DNA from: Rhodovibrio sodomensis
GTDB taxonomy: Bacteria; Pseudomonadota; Alphaproteobacteria; Kiloniellales; Rhodovibrionaceae
Length of the DNA stretch: 38,571 nucleotides
Direction: 5' to 3'
Assembly: GCF_016583645.1 (NCBI RefSeq)
Contig: NZ_NRRL01000039.1
Span: 1-38,571 of the forward strand
The notes beneath the pieces were generated by a model that saw nothing but the letters and a program-made list of their open reading frames with translations, ran no database searches and was not told the DNA's origin. The position numbers and the translations under genes were made by a program. Positions 30,026 through 38,571 of this stretch are shown piece by piece (position 1 is the first letter of the stretch; the number at the start of each line of letters is the position of its first letter).

Positions 30026-30664
30026 TTACTGCTTCAGCGGCGGCACGTCGACAGATGAGAGTTCGGCGTTGAGCCTTTTTAACGCCCGGTCCGTCAGATC
30101 CAGGCGCGGCCGGACAATCACCACGGTGGCCTTGCCCAGCACCATGTCGATGTCCTGCTGCGAGGCGAGGTCGCGGACGATCTGGACCAGTTGGTCCTGC
30201 ACCTTGCGCATCGCCTGGGAGTAGTTGCGATCGAGCTGGCGCTTGGAGCGCTGGATCTCCCGCTGCAGTTCGGTCACCTGCTCTTCCAGCCGGCGCCGCT
30301 TCTGCCGGAAGGCGTCCTGCGACAGCACGCCGCGTTCCCGCGCGAGCGCCTCGTTCGCCTCGCGCAGTTCCTGTTCGCGGCGCTGCAGGTCAGCCTGGTA
30401 CTGCTGACGCTGCTTGTCGATCTGCCGCTGGATCGACTGCACCGCCGTCGAATCGCTCATGATCTTCTGCATGTCGATCACGGCGATCCGAATGCCCCGC
30501 TGCGCCACGGCCTGGGCTTCGCTGGCGGGGGCTTGGCCCTGCCCGCCGGTACCGCTTCCCGCGGGCTGCGCGGCGACGGGTGCGGGCAGCATCAGCGCCG
30601 CCGCGACCAGGCTGGCGGCAACAGTGCGAACGCGCGCAAGGCGCTGGCGAGCGAACGACCGCAT
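30026..30664 (-). CDS. skp: OmpH/Skp-family periplasmic chaperone
   Basis: Holds unfolded outer-membrane proteins in the periplasm for BamA. 212 residues with a Sec signal peptide (about residues 1-32, ending PAPVAAQ), then IRIAVIDMQKIMSDS, the family's core strand. A long coiled coil of about 90 residues rich in Gln, Arg and Glu forms the tentacles, and the closing VVIVRPRLDLTDRALKRLN returns to the core. The extra 25-residue Gly/Gln-rich stretch after the signal peptide is unconserved. It starts 6 bp after bamA ends. Confidence 0.94.
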   Translation of the reverse strand: MRSFARQRLARVRTVAASLVAAALMLPAPVAAQPAGSGTGGQGQAPASEAQAVAQRGIRIAVIDMQKIMSDSTAVQSIQRQIDKQRQQYQADLQRREQELREANEALARERGVLSQDAFRQKRRRLEEQVTELQREIQRSKRQLDRNYSQAMRKVQDQLVQIVRDLASQQDIDMVLGKATVVIVRPRLDLTDRALKRLNAELSSVDVPPLKQ

Positions 30665-30670
30665 GACGGG

Positions 30671-33022
30671 CTAGAACGACGTGCCGAAGCTGAACTTGAA
30701 GATCTGCTCCTCGTCGAACTCTTCCTTCACCACCGGGAAGCCGAGGTCGAGTTCGAGCGGCCCGATCGGCGAGCGCCAGCTCATCCCGACGCCGACGGCG
30801 ACACGCGGCGACGCACTCTCCTGCACCGGGTTAGGGTTGCCGTCCACGCCGAAGCTGGCGCCGGTATCGGCGAAGACGCGCCCGCGTATCGGCAGGTCGT
30901 CGCCAAACCCGACGGGAAAGCGCAATTCCACGGTACCGGCATAATACGTCTTGGCGCCGATCGGGTCGCCGGTCGGCTTGTCGCGCGGCGACAGGCCCGA
31001 GCTGTCGAACCCGCGTACCTGGTTGCTGCCGATGAAGAAGCGGTCGTTGATCCGGGTATCCTCGCCGATCCCGAACATGTGGCCAACCTCGCCGCCGAGG
31101 TGGATCGACCACTTATCGACCACGGGCCGATACCAGTCGGCGCCGACGACATTCTTGAGGAACGTGACGTCGCCCCCGAGCCCGGCGAAGGTGTTTTCGG
31201 TGAACGCGGTAAAGCCGTCGCTGATCATGTTTTCCTGGCTGACGCCGTTGAACGTCAGCCGATGGGTAAGCGAGGAGAGGTTGGTCGTGCCCTCCGAGCG
31301 CTGAATGATCAGCGCGGCGTCGTCGTCGACGTTCTCGACCGTGCGCTGGGAGAAGCGGTAGCGCCAGTTCTGCCGCCAGCGGTCGATCAGATCGTAGCCG
31401 GTCCTAAGCGCCCCGCCGAGCTCGGTCTCGTCGTAGGTCCGGCTGTCGCTCGACAGACCGCCGAAGGTGTCGTTGTCACGGCTCGTGCTGGTGCGGAACA
31501 GGTCGAAGCCGGCGGACACCGGTTCACCCAGGAAGTATGGCTCGGTGAACGACAGGTCGTACCGCTGGCTCGCCCCGGACAGCGTCAGGTTCAGCTGCAG
31601 GTCCTGTCCCTTGCCAAGCAGGTTGCGCTCGCGCAGCTGGATCGCGCCCAGCGGGCCGTCGGAGGTGGAAAAGCCGGCGCCGAAGGTGAGGCTGCCGGTC
31701 GCCTGCTCCTGCACGTCGACGTTCACGATCGTCGCGGCCTCGCCCGGGACCCGCTGGGTATCGATGTTGACTTCCTTGAAGAAGCCGAGGTCCTGAATGC
31801 GTTCGCGCGACCTGCGCAGCTTGGACGCGTTGAAGGCGTCGCCCTCGACCAACTGGAACTCGCGCCGGATCACGCGGTCGAGCGTGCGTACGTTACCGGT
31901 GATCTCGATACGCTCGACGAACACCTTCGGTCCCTCTTGGATCTGATAGGTGACGTCGATCGTGTCGTTTTCGCGGTCGCGGTTGGTTTGCGGACGCACC
32001 TCGACGAAGGCGTAGCCAAGGTCGCCGACCGCGCGTTCCAGGTTGGAGATCGTCTCCTCGACCGCGCTCGCGTCGTACCAGTCGCCCTGTTCGGTGGTTA
32101 CCGCGTCCTCGACCTGCGCCGGATCGAGGCCCTTGAGCGAGCTGGACACATCGATCTCGCCGAAGGTGTAGCGGTCGCCCTCGCTGAGCGTGAAGGTTAT
32201 CACGAACGCCTGGCGGTCGGGCGTCAGCTCGGCCACCGCACTGCGAACCTCGAACTCGGCGTAGCCCTCGCTCAGGTAGAAGCGCCGAAGCTGCTCCCGG
32301 TCGAACGACAGGCGATCCGGATCGTAGGTATCGTTGGCGCCCAGCAATTTCCACCAGGCCGATTCTTCCGTGGCGATCTGGTCGCGCAGTTCGCTGTCCG
32401 AGAAAGCCTCGTTGCCGACGAAGTTGATCGCCCGAACTTCCGTCTCGGGCCCCTCGTCGACCTCGAACACGAGGTTGACGCGGTTCTGCTCCAGTTCGAT
32501 CAGCTTGGGCTCGATCTGCGCGCCGTAGTACCCGTTGCGTCGGTAGACCTCGAGCAGCCGGTCGACATCGTTCTGCACCTTGGTGCGGGTGTAGACCACG
32601 CGCGGGCGCAGCTCGACTTCCTGGCGCAGCGTCTCGGTGTCGAGTTCGTCGTTCCCCTCGAACGCGATCCGGTTGATGATCGGGTTTTCCTCGACGTCGA
32701 CGATCAGCCGGTCGCCTTCGCGCGACAGCACGACATCCTCGAACAGCCCGGTATCGTACAGGCTCTTCAGGGAGCTGTTCAGCTGCTGGGCGTCGAACCG
32801 GTCGCCCGGATCGACCTCCAGATAAGACCGTACGGTGGTCGGCTCGATCCGCTGGGTGCCGCGGATGACGATCTCGTCGATCCGCCCGCCGTCGGTGATC
32901 GATTGCGCCTGCACCGCCGATCCGGGTCCGGTCGCCGCCGTCAGGCTAAGCGCGATCGCTGCTACAACGACCGGCGCCGCGACAGCGCGACCGATACCCC
33001 TGATTGTCCCCCGTCCTGGCAC
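30671..33022 (-). CDS. bamA: Outer membrane protein assembly factor BamA
   Basis: Essential Omp85 insertase. 783 residues with a signal peptide (about 1-39, ending AVQAQ) and five POTRA domains to about residue 430, beginning IDEIVIRGTQRIEPTTV. A 16-strand barrel follows, containing the VRGF motif (SNQVRGFDSSGLSPRD) of the lid loop. The terminal phenylalanine (FGTSF) is the barrel signal. The start is a GTG at 33022 preceded by GGGGG; no in-frame ATG gives an intact signal peptide. The rseP stop lies 21 bp upstream. Confidence 0.96.
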   Translation of the reverse strand: MPGRGTIRGIGRAVAAPVVVAAIALSLTAATGPGSAVQAQSITDGGRIDEIVIRGTQRIEPTTVRSYLEVDPGDRFDAQQLNSSLKSLYDTGLFEDVVLSREGDRLIVDVEENPIINRIAFEGNDELDTETLRQEVELRPRVVYTRTKVQNDVDRLLEVYRRNGYYGAQIEPKLIELEQNRVNLVFEVDEGPETEVRAINFVGNEAFSDSELRDQIATEESAWWKLLGANDTYDPDRLSFDREQLRRFYLSEGYAEFEVRSAVAELTPDRQAFVITFTLSEGDRYTFGEIDVSSSLKGLDPAQVEDAVTTEQGDWYDASAVEETISNLERAVGDLGYAFVEVRPQTNRDRENDTIDVTYQIQEGPKVFVERIEITGNVRTLDRVIRREFQLVEGDAFNASKLRRSRERIQDLGFFKEVNIDTQRVPGEAATIVNVDVQEQATGSLTFGAGFSTSDGPLGAIQLRERNLLGKGQDLQLNLTLSGASQRYDLSFTEPYFLGEPVSAGFDLFRTSTSRDNDTFGGLSSDSRTYDETELGGALRTGYDLIDRWRQNWRYRFSQRTVENVDDDAALIIQRSEGTTNLSSLTHRLTFNGVSQENMISDGFTAFTENTFAGLGGDVTFLKNVVGADWYRPVVDKWSIHLGGEVGHMFGIGEDTRINDRFFIGSNQVRGFDSSGLSPRDKPTGDPIGAKTYYAGTVELRFPVGFGDDLPIRGRVFADTGASFGVDGNPNPVQESASPRVAVGVGMSWRSPIGPLELDLGFPVVKEEFDEEQIFKFSFGTSF

Positions 33023-33043
33023 GCAGCCCCCGGCTTCGTCGGT

Positions 33044-34156
33044 TTAGAAGTAGGAAAATACCTGAAGTTGAACCAGATCGTTCCAGGTCACGAACAGCAT
33101 CAGGCTCAATACCAAAGCCAGGCCGATGCGGAAACCGTATTCTTGTGCCCGCTCGCCCAGCGGCCGCCCGCGCACCGCCTCGATGGCGTAGAACATCAGG
33201 TGCCCGCCGTCCAGCATCGGCACCGGGAACAGGTTGATCAGCCCCAGGTTGATCGACAGCACCGCCATGAACCAGACGACATTGGTCAGGCCGGTATCGG
33301 CGACCTGGCCCGAGAGCTGGGCAATCCGGATCGGTCCGCCCAATTCGTCGGTACTGCGGTTGCCGGCGATGATCTGACCGACCGCCTGCAACGTGCCGGT
33401 GGTCAGCGCATAGGTCTCCTCGCCCGCCTGGATCACCGCCTGCACCGGGCCGAAGCGCTTGTATTCCATGCCCTTGCTGGTCACGCCCAGCAGGCCGATG
33501 GTGTGCTCGTTGCCGACGGAGTCGGTGACCGTGGTGCGCTCTGGCGTCGCGGTCAGTTGCACCCGCTCGCCGCCGCGCTTGACCACCAGGCTCATGGTCT
33601 CGCCCGGACTCAAGCGCACGATCCGCTGCAGTTCCTCGAACCGCTCGATCGACGTCCCGTCCAACTTCACGATCCGGTCGCCGGGTTGCAGTCCGGCCGC
33701 CGCCGCGGCGGACTGCTCGCGCACCTGATCGACCACCGGGGCGGTATACGGCTGGCCGCTGATCATGAACAGCCCGGCCAGGGTCACGATGGCGAACAGG
33801 AAGTTGGCGATCGGTCCGGCGGCCACGATCGCCGCGCGCTGACCCAGCCGCTTGTGCGGGAAGGCGACGGCGCGCTCGTCCGCGCTCATCTGCTGTGCGG
33901 AGTCGGAATCGGGCTGGCTCGCCGCGTTGGCGTCGCCGAACATCTTGACGTAGCCGCCCAGCGGCACGGCGCTGAACTTCCAGCGCGTGCCCGCCTTGTT
34001 GGTCCAGCCGAAGATCTCCGGCCCGAAGCCGATCGAGAACACCTCGATCCGCACGCCGTTCCAGCGCGCGATGATGTAGTGCCCCCACTCGTGGACGAAC
34101 ACGAGCACCGTCAGCACGACGAGGAAGGGGATCAGGTATTCGAAGAGCACGTCCAT
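33044..34156 (-). CDS. rseP: RIP metalloprotease RseP (site-2 protease)
   Basis: Intramembrane zinc protease that cleaves anti-sigma factors and leftover signal peptides. 370 residues: HEWGH at 22-26 in the first membrane helix and one PDZ domain in the middle (GLQPGDRIVKLDG). The C-terminal NLFPVPMLDGGHLMFY supplies the third zinc ligand, and a last membrane helix ends the protein. E. coli RseP has two PDZ domains; this shorter form is common in alphaproteobacteria. It lies between dxr and bamA, the standard order. Confidence 0.96.
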   Translation of the reverse strand: MDVLFEYLIPFLVVLTVLVFVHEWGHYIIARWNGVRIEVFSIGFGPEIFGWTNKAGTRWKFSAVPLGGYVKMFGDANAASQPDSDSAQQMSADERAVAFPHKRLGQRAAIVAAGPIANFLFAIVTLAGLFMISGQPYTAPVVDQVREQSAAAAAGLQPGDRIVKLDGTSIERFEELQRIVRLSPGETMSLVVKRGGERVQLTATPERTTVTDSVGNEHTIGLLGVTSKGMEYKRFGPVQAVIQAGEETYALTTGTLQAVGQIIAGNRSTDELGGPIRIAQLSGQVADTGLTNVVWFMAVLSINLGLINLFPVPMLDGGHLMFYAIEAVRGRPLGERAQEYGFRIGLALVLSLMLFVTWNDLVQLQVFSYF

Positions 34157-34228
34157 GGATCAGCGACCTGCCGTCTTGCGGGTGGCGAACCGGAACCGGT
34201 GGTGCGTCGTGCGTATCCGTCGCACGGC

Positions 34229-35473
34229 TCAGCCGGCCCGTCGCGCGGTGAAGCGTGAGGCCGCCGCGCGCGCGTCGCGATCGACCTCGAGGAGGTCCGC
34301 GATCGTCGAGACCTGGCCGGCCGGCAGGTCGGCGAGCACGCTTTGCACCGTACCGGGAATGTCCAGGAAACCGATCCGCCCGCCCAGGAAGGCGTCGACG
34401 GCGACCTCGTTGGCAGCGTTCAGGATAGTTGGCGCGCAGCCCCCGGTTTGCAAGGCCTTTCGCGCCAGCCCCAGGGCCGGGAAGCGCCGGGAATCCGGGG
34501 CTTCGAAGGTCAGCTGACCAACCTCGGCCAGGTCCAGGCGCTTGACCGGCGTGCGCATGCGCATCGGCCAGGCCAGCGTGTGCGCGATCGGCGTGCGCAT
34601 GTCGGGCACGCCCATCTGCGCCAGCACCGACCCGTCGCGGTAGGCGACCATCGAGTGCACGATCGATTGCGGATGGATCAGCACCTCGATCCGCGCCTCG
34701 GGCACCTGGAACAGATGGTGCGCCTCGATCAGCTCCAGGCCCTTGTTCATCATGGTGGCGGAGTCGACCGACACCTTGGCGCCCATCTCCCAGTTCGGGT
34801 GCGCCACCGCCTGCTCCGGCCGGATCGCGTGCAGCGTCTCCGGATCGGTGGTTCGGAACGGACCGCCGGAGGCGGTCAGGATCAGCTTGTCCACCGTTTC
34901 CGGCCGCGCGCCGTCGAGCACCTGGAAGATCGCGTTGTGCTCGCTGTCGACCGGCAGGACCGTGGCGCCGTAGCGGGCCACCTCGGCGGTGATCAGCGCG
35001 CCGGCGCAGACCAGCGTCTCCTTGTTCGCCAGCGCCAGCGTGCCGCCGCGCCGGATCACCGCCAGCGCCGGCTCCAGGCCGGCGGCGCCGACCATGGCGG
35101 CCATGGTCCAATCGACCGGCCGCGCCGCGGCTTCCACGACCGCCTGATGGCCGGCCGCGACCTCGATCCCGGTGCCCGCCAGCGCATTCTCGAGCTCGCG
35201 ATAAAGCCGCGCGTCGCCGATCACGGCGAGCCGCGCCCCGGTCGCGCGGGCGGCTTCCGCCAGCCCGGCGACGTTGGTGTGGGCGGTCAGCGCCTCGACG
35301 TCGAACGCCTCTGGATGCCGGCGGATCAGGTCCAGCGTGCTGCCGCCGATCGAGCCCGTGGCCCCCAGCACCGTGACACGGCGCGGCACCCCGCCCGCGA
35401 ACAGCTCGCCCGCGGCATGGCCGGTCGCCTCGTCGAGGCCGTCGTCAGTCCGAACGCGGTCGTCGCCGGCCAT
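34229..35473 (-). CDS. dxr: 1-deoxy-D-xylulose-5-phosphate reductoisomerase
   Basis: Converts DXP to MEP, the committed step of non-mevalonate isoprenoid synthesis that feeds UppS. 414 residues: VTVLGATGSIGGSTLDLI binds NADPH, ALANKETLV and PVDSEHNAIFQ hold metal and substrate residues, and SGGPFR and NWEMGAKVSVDSATMMNKGLE follow. The ATG at 35473 has AAGGA upstream and adds about 30 residues before the NADPH motif, slightly more than usual. The cdsA stop lies 36 bp upstream. Confidence 0.97.
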   Translation of the reverse strand: MAGDDRVRTDDGLDEATGHAAGELFAGGVPRRVTVLGATGSIGGSTLDLIRRHPEAFDVEALTAHTNVAGLAEAARATGARLAVIGDARLYRELENALAGTGIEVAAGHQAVVEAAARPVDWTMAAMVGAAGLEPALAVIRRGGTLALANKETLVCAGALITAEVARYGATVLPVDSEHNAIFQVLDGARPETVDKLILTASGGPFRTTDPETLHAIRPEQAVAHPNWEMGAKVSVDSATMMNKGLELIEAHHLFQVPEARIEVLIHPQSIVHSMVAYRDGSVLAQMGVPDMRTPIAHTLAWPMRMRTPVKRLDLAEVGQLTFEAPDSRRFPALGLARKALQTGGCAPTILNAANEVAVDAFLGGRIGFLDIPGTVQSVLADLPAGQVSTIADLLEVDRDARAAASRFTARRAG

Positions 35474-35509
35474 CGCCGTTCCTTACTTCAGCCGTTGCGT
35501 CCAGCGCGC

Positions 35510-36322
35510 TCAAGCCGTTGCATCCAGCGCCCCGATCGACAGTGCCAGCACGAGGCTGGCCGCGGCCAGCCCGTCGGCACGGTCGAGCAGACCGCCGTGC
35601 CCGGGGATCAGGCCGCTGGCGTCTTTCGCCCCGGCCCGGCGCTTGAGCGCGGACTCCAGCAGGTCGCCCGCCTGCGCGACAAGCGCCAGCGCAGCCCCGG
35701 CCGCGGTCACGCCGGCCACCCCCGGCAGCCACGTGATCCGCGCCAGCTCCGGCTGCGCCGCGGCGATCGGCGCGCTGACCAGGGCGGCGCTGCCCACACC
35801 GCCGGCCAGCCCGGCCCAGGTCTTGTTCGGGCTGATCCGCTTGAGCAGCTTGGGCCCGCCGATCGACTTGCCGGCGGCGTAGGCGCCGATGTCGGTCGCC
35901 CAGACCACGGCGATCAGCCAGCCGACCAGCAGCAGCCCGACCTCCGGCCGGTGGCGCAGCGCCAGAAAGCCAAGACAGGCCGCGCCCAGGTAGATCACCC
36001 CGGCGGCCAGCCACATTCGGCCGCGCAGACCCGATCCGCGGCCCACCAGCGCTGGCGCCGCGAGCGCGGCCAGCGCCAGCACGCCGGCGGCCCAACCCGG
36101 CCGGTCGAGCGCGAACAGCGCGATCCCGGCGCCCACGCCAAGCGCCGCCGTCAGGACGGCCGTGCGCGTGCCGCCGGCGGTCAGGCGCGCCCATTCGAAC
36201 GCCATGCCGGCGCCCACCGCGATCATCAGGATGTCGGTATAGACGCCGCCCAGGTAGAGCGCCCCCAGCACCAGCGGTGCCATCACCAGGGCGGAGACGA
36301 CGCGCGTGCGCAGCGCGCTCAC
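35510..36322 (-). CDS. cdsA: Phosphatidate cytidylyltransferase
   Basis: Makes CDP-diacylglycerol for phospholipid synthesis at the inner membrane. About 270 residues with some eight hydrophobic helices. The C-terminal signature SALKRRAGAKDASGLIPGHG, followed by GLLDRADG, fits the CDS pattern except Ala in place of the usual aliphatic residue before the last Asp. I chose the GTG at 36322, one base after the uppS stop, because the ATG at 36394 would add a serine/alanine-rich tail overlapping uppS by 71 bp. Confidence 0.93.
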   Translation of the reverse strand: MSALRTRVVSALVMAPLVLGALYLGGVYTDILMIAVGAGMAFEWARLTAGGTRTAVLTAALGVGAGIALFALDRPGWAAGVLALAALAAPALVGRGSGLRGRMWLAAGVIYLGAACLGFLALRHRPEVGLLLVGWLIAVVWATDIGAYAAGKSIGGPKLLKRISPNKTWAGLAGGVGSAALVSAPIAAAQPELARITWLPGVAGVTAAGAALALVAQAGDLLESALKRRAGAKDASGLIPGHGGLLDRADGLAAASLVLALSIGALDATA

Positions 36323-36323
36323 G

Positions 36324-37061
36324 TCACCGGGAACCGACGGCCGCGCCGTAGCGGCGCTCGCGGCGCTGGTACTCCGCGACCGCCCGGCTGACATCGTCCT
36401 TTCCCATGTCGGGCCAGAGCTTGTCCAGGAACACCATTTCGGCGTAGGCGCACTGCCAGAGCAGGAAATTGCTGATCCGCTGCTCGCCGCTGGTCCGGAT
36501 CAGCATGTCCGGGTCCGGCATGCCGGCGGTCGATAGCGCGCCGCCGAAGCGTTCCGCGTCGATCGCCTCCGGGTCGAGCGTGCCGGCGGCGACCTCGCGC
36601 GCCAGCCGGCGCGCCGCCTCGACGATGTCCTGCCGGCCGCCGTAGTTCAGCGCCAGCGTGAAGGTCAGGCGGCCGTTGCCGGCGGTCGAGGCTTCGGAAT
36701 CGGCAAGCAGGCGCTGCAGGTCGTGGGTCAGGCGCGACCGGTCGCCGATCACCTGGAAGCGGACATCGTTCTTGTGCAGCTCCGCCACCTCGCTCTGCAG
36801 ATAGCGGCGCAGCAGCCACATCAGGTCCTCGATCTCGCTCGCCGGGCGCTTCCAGTTCTCCGCCGAGAAGCCGAACACCGTCAGGTACGGCACGCCCAGC
36901 TCGCCGACCCGCTCGACCACCCGGCGCACGGCTTCGGCGCCCTGGCGGTGGCCGGCCGTGCGCGGCTTGCCGCGCGCGTGCGCCCAGCGGCCGTTGCCGT
37001 CCATGATGACGGCGATGTGCCGGGGCAACGGCTTGTCGGAGATCGGGGACGTGCCATCCAT
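36324..37061 (-). CDS. uppS: Isoprenyl transferase (undecaprenyl diphosphate synthase)
   Basis: Cis-prenyltransferase making the C55 carrier for peptidoglycan and O-antigen. 245 residues: HIAVIMDGNGRWA with catalytic Asp21, TVFGFSAENWKRP, LNYGGRQDIVEA, and the terminal IRTSGEQRISNFLLWQCAYAE. The start follows the frr stop by 6 bp and its stop nearly abuts cdsA. Confidence 0.97.
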   Translation of the reverse strand: MDGTSPISDKPLPRHIAVIMDGNGRWAHARGKPRTAGHRQGAEAVRRVVERVGELGVPYLTVFGFSAENWKRPASEIEDLMWLLRRYLQSEVAELHKNDVRFQVIGDRSRLTHDLQRLLADSEASTAGNGRLTFTLALNYGGRQDIVEAARRLAREVAAGTLDPEAIDAERFGGALSTAGMPDPDMLIRTSGEQRISNFLLWQCAYAEMVFLDKLWPDMGKDDVSRAVAEYQRRERRYGAAVGSR

Positions 37062-37067
37062 GACGCG

Positions 37068-37628
37068 CTAGACCTGCATCAGCTCTTGTTCTTTTTGCTC
37101 CAGCAGGTCGTCGATCTGCTTGATGTGGTCGTCGGTCATCTTCTGCAGCTTCTCGGTGTAGCGCTTGTAGTCGTCCTCCGAGATATCGCCCTCTTTTTGC
37201 TGCTTTTTAAGGGCGTCCATGCCGTCGCGGCGCACGTTGCGTACCGCGATCCGCGCCTGCTCGGCGTACTTGCCGGCGACCTTGGAGATCTCCTGGCGGC
37301 GCTCCTCCGACAGGGTCGGCACCGGCACCCGGATGGTCTGGCCTTCCGCCTGCGGGTTGAGCCCCAGGCCGAAATCCCGGATCGCCTTCTCGACCGCCGT
37401 GGTCAGCGAGCGGTCCCAGACCGTGACGGTCAGCATGCGCGGCTCGGGCGCGTTGACGTGCGCCACCTGGCTCAGCGGCATCTCGCCGCCGTAGGCCTTG
37501 ACCTTCACCGGCTCGAGCATGCTGGTCTGCGCGCGCCCGGTGCGCAGTCCCTTGAAGTCGTCCTTCAGGGAGCTCAGCGCGCCGTCCATGCGCCGCTGGA
37601 TGTCGTCGAAATTCGCCTCGTCCGCCAA
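37068..37628 (-). CDS. frr: Ribosome recycling factor
   Basis: Splits post-termination ribosomes together with EF-G. The 186 residues match the family end to end: [42 protein letters not shown] and a charged coiled-coil C-terminus. The start is a TTG at 37628, because an in-frame stop lies seven codons upstream with no ATG or GTG between. Only a weak AGACGGGGG precedes it, so initiation may depend on readthrough or coupling from pyrH, whose stop is 46 bp upstream. Confidence 0.95.
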   Translation of the reverse strand: MADEANFDDIQRRMDGALSSLKDDFKGLRTGRAQTSMLEPVKVKAYGGEMPLSQVAHVNAPEPRMLTVTVWDRSLTTAVEKAIRDFGLGLNPQAEGQTIRVPVPTLSEERRQEISKVAGKYAEQARIAVRNVRRDGMDALKKQQKEGDISEDDYKRYTEKLQKMTDDHIKQIDDLLEQKEQELMQV

Positions 37629-37640
37629 GGTTTTAGCCCC

Positions 37641-37690
37641 CGTCTTTCAAGCGCCGTCTTTCAAGCGCCGTCTGTCACGCGCCGTCCTTC
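37641..37690. repeat. 14-bp tandem repeat across the pyrH stop and frr leader
   Basis: CGTCTTTCAAGCGC occurs twice in perfect tandem (37641-37654, 37655-37668), then as CGTCTGTCACGCGC (37669-37682) and as a partial CGTCCTTCAC. The third unit contains the pyrH stop codon. It looks like local duplication of the end of pyrH. Confidence 0.8.
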
Positions 37691-38400
37691 ACGATGGTGT
37701 AGTGGCCGCCGCCACCCACCACCTGTGCGAAACCGCCCGGCTTTACAATGGAGAACACCAGGATCGGGATGTGATTCTCGCGGGCGAGCGAGATCGCCGA
37801 GTGGTCCATCACCCCCAGGTCGTGGCTGAGCACCTGCAGGTAGGACAACTCGTCGTACTTGGTCGCCCCCTCGGCCTTGTAGGGATCGTCGGAATAGACG
37901 CCGTCGACCTTGGTGCCCTTGAGCAGCGCGTCGCAGCCCATCTCGGAGGCGCGCAGCGCGGCCGCGGTATCGGTGGTGAAGAACGGGTTGCCGGTGCCGG
38001 CGGCGAAGATCACCACCCGGCCCTTTTCCATGTGCCGCAGCGCGCGGCGGCGGATGTAGGGCTCGGACACCGCCTCCATCGGGATCGCCGACTGCACGCG
38101 GGTGGGCACGCCCTGCTTCTCGATCGCGTTCTGCATGGCGAGCGAATTGATCACGGTCGCCAGCATGCCCATGTAGTCGCCGGTCGCGCGATCCATGCCG
38201 GCCGCCGCCCCGGCGACGCCCCGGTAGATGTTGCCGCCGCCGACGACGACGCAGACTTCCACGCCCATGTCGCGCACCGCGGTGATGTCGCCCGCGATCC
38301 GGTTCACGGTCTCGCCGCACAAGCCGTACTCCCGCTGGCCCATCAGGGCCTCGCCGGAGATCTTGAGCAGCACCCGTTTGTAGCGCGGTTGCGCCGCCAT
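37675..38400 (-). CDS. pyrH: UMP kinase
   Basis: Phosphorylates UMP to UDP. The 241-residue amino-acid-kinase fold has [15 protein letters not shown] at the start, [21 protein letters not shown]-like [33 protein letters not shown], and [11 protein letters not shown]. The ATG at 38400 is the usual start position. In most alphaproteobacteria rpsB-tsf lie upstream; the window ends 171 bp above the start. No clear promoter is seen in 38401-38497. Confidence 0.97.
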   Translation of the reverse strand: MAAQPRYKRVLLKISGEALMGQREYGLCGETVNRIAGDITAVRDMGVEVCVVVGGGNIYRGVAGAAAGMDRATGDYMGMLATVINSLAMQNAIEKQGVPTRVQSAIPMEAVSEPYIRRRALRHMEKGRVVIFAAGTGNPFFTTDTAAALRASEMGCDALLKGTKVDGVYSDDPYKAEGATKYDELSYLQVLSHDLGVMDHSAISLARENHIPILVFSIVKPGGFAQVVGGGGHYTIVKDGA

Positions 38401-38497
38401 GCTCGTCACCGTCTCCACCGCTGTCCGGCGCGCGACTCGTCCCGCCAGCGGGCGGGGCGGACGCGCGGGCGGCATCTTAGCCTTACGGCCCGGCGCG

Positions 38498-38571
38498 GTG
38501 CGAACCGAAATCCGGGTCCGATCGCGGGGCCCGCGCGGGCCCCGCGATCGGACCCGGATTTCGGTTCGCAC
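38498..38571. repeat. Perfect 74-bp loop-free palindrome at the window end
   Basis: Bases 38498-38534 and 38535-38571 are exact reverse complements: 37 of 37 pairs, no spacer, centre CCCGC/GCGGG. The palindrome ends on the very last base. It is probably a fold-back at a contig end rather than a natural element, though a chromosomal cruciform cannot be excluded. Confidence 0.9.

Noticed and set aside
30191..34258. A 1355-codon open frame on the plus strand opposite skp, bamA and rseP
   Set aside because: It lies wholly antisense to three well-recognised genes. Its predicted protein is low-complexity, rich in Arg, Val, Ala, Leu and Asp, with no motif, as expected from reverse-strand frames in GC-rich DNA.
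34343..36391. A 682-codon open frame on the plus strand opposite dxr and cdsA
   Set aside because: Shadow of two clear genes; His/Arg/Gln-rich and without motifs.
36323..36394. N-terminal extension of cdsA into uppS
   Set aside because: It would overlap uppS by 71 bp and add an unconserved Ser/Ala-rich tail; the GTG one base after the uppS stop fits better.
37641..37690. CRISPR-like array
   Set aside because: Units are 14 bp in direct tandem without spacers; this is a short tandem duplication.

Overview
The window reads as a GC-rich alphaproteobacterial chromosome segment. It is most like Rhodospirillales (this placement is inference from gene order and codon use, not a computed phylogeny). 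It holds 36 protein-coding genes, almost all housekeeping and densely packed. I see no rRNA, tRNA, prophage, insertion sequence or CRISPR array. The last 74 bases are a perfect loop-free palindrome that stops exactly at the window edge, and the first bases lie in a dispersed repeat, so the window is probably one whole contig whose ends are assembly breakpoints.

Layout. (1) 145-4104, minus strand: rplM-rpsI, then an endonuclease/exonuclease/phosphatase-family gene, argC and a gamma-carbonic-anhydrase-like gene. A near-consensus promoter lies before rplM and a hairpin terminator after rpsI. (2) 4322-9402: a hotdog thioesterase divergent from a crotonase-fold protein lacking both catalytic glutamates, ridA divergent from trmFO, an NDUFAF6-like squalene/phytoene synthase homologue, and an iron superoxide dismutase gene with its own promoter and terminator. 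(3) 9473-14448: a repeat-rich spacer, a divergent polysaccharide deacetylase, and a copper module of copA with three N-terminal metal-binding domains, translationally coupled to cueR and preceded by a textbook CueR operator. (4) 14631-18813, plus strand: trpG-trpD-trpC-moaC-moeA, mostly overlapping stop-to-start. trpE is not next to trpG. (5) 18814-25486: lexA behind a promoter whose -10 box is covered by an alphaproteobacterial SOS box, then comEC (minus), gltX and gltA (plus), the last with a terminator. (6) 25579-38400, minus strand: the envelope/translation cluster pyrH-frr-uppS-cdsA-dxr-rseP-bamA-skp-lpxD-fabZ-lpxA-lpxI-lpxB, read in that order.

Working together: region 6 couples lipid A synthesis (LpxA, LpxD, LpxI, LpxB), fatty acid elongation (FabZ), outer-membrane protein assembly (BamA, Skp), envelope stress proteolysis (RseP), isoprenoid and undecaprenyl supply (Dxr, UppS) and phospholipid supply (CdsA) with ribosome recycling (Frr) and UMP kinase (PyrH). 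Region 4 makes tryptophan from anthranilate and the molybdenum cofactor. Region 3 handles copper efflux.

The least ordinary content is non-coding. There are three families of structured dispersed repeats. One is a ~67-bp palindromic element whose ends supply the stop codons of moeA, lexA and lpxI. One is a bipartite TTCGA/GATGAAG element whose inner stems differ in sequence but stay self-complementary. One is a CCCTCTCC bipartite element. I found no convincing new multi-gene system.
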